The translations under genes were made by a program, and so were the position numbers. The notes under the pieces were generated by a model. That model was given only the letters and a program-made list of their open reading frames with translations, had not been told where the DNA came from and ran no database searches. Source: Alphaproteobacteria bacterium (GTDB taxonomy: Bacteria; Pseudomonadota; Alphaproteobacteria; RF32; CAG-239). Taken from it: a stretch of 16,537 nt of DNA. Positions 14,425 to 16,537 of the stretch are shown piece after piece (the first letter of the stretch is position 1; every line of letters starts with the position of its first letter). The stretch is taken from assembly GCA_017479785.1 (NCBI GenBank), contig JAFVBT010000094.1, positions 1-16,537 of the forward strand, given 5' to 3'.

Positions 14425-15900
14425 ATGAGTTTAAACAACAAGAAACTGCAGCAAATGGCTAATGCCATTCGTTTTTTGAGTGCCGAAGCCATTGAAAAAG
14501 CCAATTCCGGCCATCCGGGAATGCCGCTCGGCATGGCTGATGTTGCCGCAGTTTTGTTCGGCAAATATTTAAACATTAATCCGGACCAACCACGTTGGTT
14601 TGACCGTGATCGCTTTGTATTATCGGCCGGTCACGGCTCAATGCTTTTATATTCTCTGTTTTATTTGTTGGGTTATCCTGATATTTCTCTGGAAGACATC
14701 AAAAATTTCCGCCAATTAGGCTCAAAAACCGCCGGACATCCGGAATATGGGCACTTGGTCGGCATTGATATGACAACCGGTCCGCTCGGACAGGGTATAT
14801 CCTCTGCTGTCGGCATGGCTTTGGCGGAGCGTGTGATTAATGCCAAATTCGGCGATGATTTATGCAATCACTACACCTACGTCATCTGTGGTGACGGTTG
14901 CTTAATGGAAGGCATTTCGGAAGAGGCAATTTCGCTTGCCGGTTTATGGAAATTAAACAAGCTCATTGTGCTGTGGGACAATAACAATATCACAATTGAC
15001 GGCACGGTAGATAAGTCAAACGGCACTAATCAAGCTGAGCGTTTTAAAGCTGTCGGTTGGAATGTGATAAGCATTAACGGACATAATTATGATGAAATTT
15101 CCGCCGCCATTGAACAAGCGCAACAATCCGACAAACCGACATTGATTGCCTGCAAAACCACCATCGGGTTCGGGGCACCGAACAAACAGGGCACATCTAA
15201 AATTCACGGTTCACCGCTGGGTGCGGAAGAATTGGCTTTAATGAAAAAGCAATTAGGCTGGGAATGCGAACCATTTGTTGTTCCGGATGAAACAATTGCA
15301 ACATGGCGCGCCGCCGGTCAAAAATCTGCGGCAAAATACAATGAATGGGAAGAAAAGGCAGCAAAAAATTCTGAATTTACGGCTTATATCAACAATGAAT
15401 TGCCGCAAAATTGGGATAAAGAGTTAAACGAATTAAAAATTCAAACCATAAATGAGCAAACCAAGGTTGCCACCCGCAAAGCTTCGCAGATGTGCTTAGA
15501 AAAAATTGTTTCAAACATTCCGCAAATGATTGGGGGTTCTGCTGATTTGGCGGCATCTAATTTAACGTTTGTGAGCGGCATGAAAACCATTACATCCGCC
15601 GACTATAACGGCAACAACATTATGTATGGCATCAGGGAACATGCAATGGGGGCAATTATGAACGGCTTGGCACTGCACGGCGGTGTTATTCCGTATGGCG
15701 GCACGTTTTTTGTTTTTTCTGACTATATGCGGCCGGCGATGCGTTTGGCGGCATTAATGGGTGTACGCGTCATTTATGTTTTGACGCATGACTCAATCGG
15801 TGTGGGTGAAGATGGCCCGACACATCAACCGATTGAGCATTTGGCTTCGTATCGTGCAATGCCGAACATTAACACTTTCCGTCCGTGCGATGTTGTATAA
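14425..15900 (+). CDS. tkt: Transketolase, N-terminal 491 residues ending at an in-frame TAA
   Basis: Transketolase is the thiamine diphosphate enzyme that moves two-carbon units in the pentose phosphate pathway. The PP domain is complete: SGHPGMPLGMAD (28-39), SAGHGSMLLYS (67-77), the metal/TPP motif GDGCLMEG through WDNNNITIDG (156-193), and GSPLG (262-266). The Pyr domain begins about 350 and includes GIREHAMGA, with catalytic Glu405. The frame then meets TAA after RPCDVV, where homologues continue with Glu, as in the RPCDQVE of E. coli. The truncated product would lack the end of the Pyr domain, including the Arg of the LSRQ phosphate-binding segment, and the whole C-terminal domain. The start is well supported by AAAGGAG 8 nt before ATG. 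Probably inactive if translation stops here. Confidence 0.9.
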   Translation: MSLNNKKLQQMANAIRFLSAEAIEKANSGHPGMPLGMADVAAVLFGKYLNINPDQPRWFDRDRFVLSAGHGSMLLYSLFYLLGYPDISLEDIKNFRQLGSKTAGHPEYGHLVGIDMTTGPLGQGISSAVGMALAERVINAKFGDDLCNHYTYVICGDGCLMEGISEEAISLAGLWKLNKLIVLWDNNNITIDGTVDKSNGTNQAERFKAVGWNVISINGHNYDEISAAIEQAQQSDKPTLIACKTTIGFGAPNKQGTSKIHGSPLGAEELALMKKQLGWECEPFVVPDETIATWRAAGQKSAAKYNEWEEKAAKNSEFTAYINNELPQNWDKELNELKIQTINEQTKVATRKASQMCLEKIVSNIPQMIGGSADLAASNLTFVSGMKTITSADYNGNNIMYGIREHAMGAIMNGLALHGGVIPYGGTFFVFSDYMRPAMRLAALMGVRVIYVLTHDSIGVGEDGPTHQPIEHLASYRAMPNINTFRPCDVV

Positions 15901-16389
15901 CCGGCAGAGGCATGGCAACTGGCAATTAATAGCGAGAAAAGGCCGAGCATTTTGGCATTATCGCGCCAAAGCGTGCCGACTCTAAGAACGGACAGCACGG
16001 AGAACTTGACGGCAAAAGGCGGCTACATTATCTCGGCGGCAAACGGCTCTCCGAAAGCAACCCTGATTGCCACCGGCACGGAAGTTGCCATAGCTGTTGC
16101 GGCACAAAAACAGCTTGCGGCGCGCGGTGTGGCTGTTAATGTTGTTTCTATGCCGTGTTGCGAACTTTTTGATGCGCAGTCTGCGGCATATAAACAAGCC
16201 GTGTTGGGCGAAGCGCCGCGCATTGCGATTGAAGCCGGTTCGGCATTCGGTTGGGAGCGCTATGTCGGACTGACGGGCAAAATTATTGCGATGAACGGAT
16301 TCGGAGCTTCGGGCAAAGGCGATGAGGTGTACGAGCACTTTGGCATAACGGCAGAGAACGTTGTTGAGGCGGTTGAAAAATACTTATAG
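15901..16389 (+). pseudogene. tkt: Transketolase C-terminal remainder, same frame, downstream of the TAA
   Basis: Reading on past TAA (15898-15900) in the same frame gives 162 more residues ending at TAG. They match the transketolase end segment by segment: AEAWQLAI, LALSRQSV, GGYII, ATLIATGTEVAIAVAAQKQL, VNVVSMPCCELFDAQ, VLGEAPRIAIEAGSAFGWERYVG and FGASGKGDEVYEHFGIT. With the stop counted as one residue the full protein would be 654 long, close to the 663 of E. coli TktA. The segment has no ribosome site or ATG suited to independent translation; a TTG at 15952 is the only near-start. It is too short to be the B subunit of split transketolases, which break between the PP and Pyr domains. Glu codons here are 8 GAG to 5 GAA, against 6 to 22 before the stop. 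Confidence 0.85.
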
Positions 16390-16411
16390 CTGACTGCTGA
16401 GAATATTTAAA

Positions 16412-16460
16412 ATTTATGCTTGTCAAATCTGAATTTATGGATTAGAAAAAGAGCATAAAT
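16412..16460. repeat. 9-bp inverted repeat flanking the tRNA promoter
   Basis: ATTTATGCT (16412-16420) and AGCATAAAT (16452-16460) are perfect reverse complements separated by 31 bp. The right arm ends exactly at the base before the tRNA gene, and the putative promoter lies between the arms. Chance cannot be excluded in AT-rich DNA. Confidence 0.45.
16420..16448 (+). promoter_or_regulatory. Putative promoter of tRNA-Gly
   Basis: TTGTCA (16420-16425) is a good -35 box. It is followed after 17 bp by TAGAAA (16443-16448), a moderate -10 box. The tRNA begins 12 bp after the -10 box, leaving a short 5' leader for RNase P to remove. Confidence 0.5.
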
Positions 16461-16534
16461 GCGGGTGTAATTCAATGGTAGAATAGAAGCTTCCCAATCT
16501 TATAACGGGGGTTCGATTCCCCTCATCCGCTCCA
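16461..16534 (+). tRNA. tRNA-Gly (anticodon TCC)
   Basis: The 74-nt sequence folds as a cloverleaf. The acceptor GCGGGTG pairs with CATCCGC (one G-U). The D stem is ATTC with GAAT around AATGGTA, the anticodon loop is TTCCCAA (16491-16497) with anticodon TCC, and the T arm is GGGGG-TTCGATT-CCCCT. The discriminator is T and CCA is encoded (16532-16534). It decodes GGA/GGG glycine codons. The anticodon stem GAAGC with TCTTA has only three Watson-Crick pairs: C31-U39 and G27-A43 are mismatched, so folding or sequence quality in this stem deserves a check. Confidence 0.93.
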
Positions 16535-16537
16535 ATA

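Noticed and set aside
15898..15900. TAA as a reassigned sense codon
   Set aside because: Other genes here (recN, bamD, der, the YfgM-like gene, the 395-residue membrane protein) end in TAA at family-typical lengths, so TAA works as a normal stop in this genome.
14425..16389. Natural two-subunit transketolase
   Set aside because: Split transketolases break between the PP and Pyr domains. Here the break is late in the Pyr domain and the second part has no ribosome site or ATG.
1..16537. CRISPR array, insertion sequence, prophage or defence island
   Set aside because: No direct-repeat/spacer pattern, transposase, integrase or defence-type gene is seen. Genes are tightly packed housekeeping and envelope genes.

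Overview
The window looks like a chromosomal, core-genome segment of an AT-rich Gram-negative bacterium, most likely an alphaproteobacterium. It encodes LPS synthesis (LpxC), three parts of outer-membrane biogenesis (BamD, BamB, a beta-barrel protein) and cell-wall precursor synthesis (GlmM). The alphaproteobacterial inference rests on the gene run YfgM-like TPR protein-bamB-der, the NKxE form of the first Der G4 motif, the bamD-recN neighbourhood and the form of the tRNA-Gly(TCC). I cannot place it more closely without a search. No phage, insertion sequence or CRISPR array is visible.

Left block (1-3698, minus strand): lpxC, bamD, recN and the first 17 codons of a further gene running off the left edge. 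They are packed with 3-bp, -1-bp (TAATG overlap) and 0-bp junctions, a translationally coupled operon. Immediately upstream, on the same strand, is the RNase P RNA gene (rnpB, 3724-4126), which has a good promoter but no visible terminator before lpxC.

Middle block: divergent from rnpB is an outer-membrane beta-barrel gene with its own terminator. Only 18 bp later come glmM and a small three-helix membrane protein gene (4254-6656). This plus-strand group meets a minus-strand group (der, bamB, a membrane-anchored TPR protein, and a 395-residue four-helix membrane protein; 6682-11472) head-on. They share a hairpin whose loop holds the der stop codon.

Right block (11607-16389, plus strand): a membrane-bound PAS-GGDEF diguanylate cyclase, a TrmA/RlmD-family RNA m5U methyltransferase and transketolase, followed by a tRNA-Gly(TCC). 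The transketolase frame is open along its full family length except for one TAA codon at 15898-15900, at a position normally occupied by Glu. It is therefore either a nonsense-disrupted gene, a sequence error, or a recoding event.

The most notable points are the transketolase ochre codon, the tandem 35-residue repeat in a C-terminal extension of BamD, the rnpB-lpxC junction, the hairpin built from the 3' end of der, and the duplicated architecture of the 395-residue membrane protein. I found no convincing new multi-gene system; the unusual features are local modifications of housekeeping genes.
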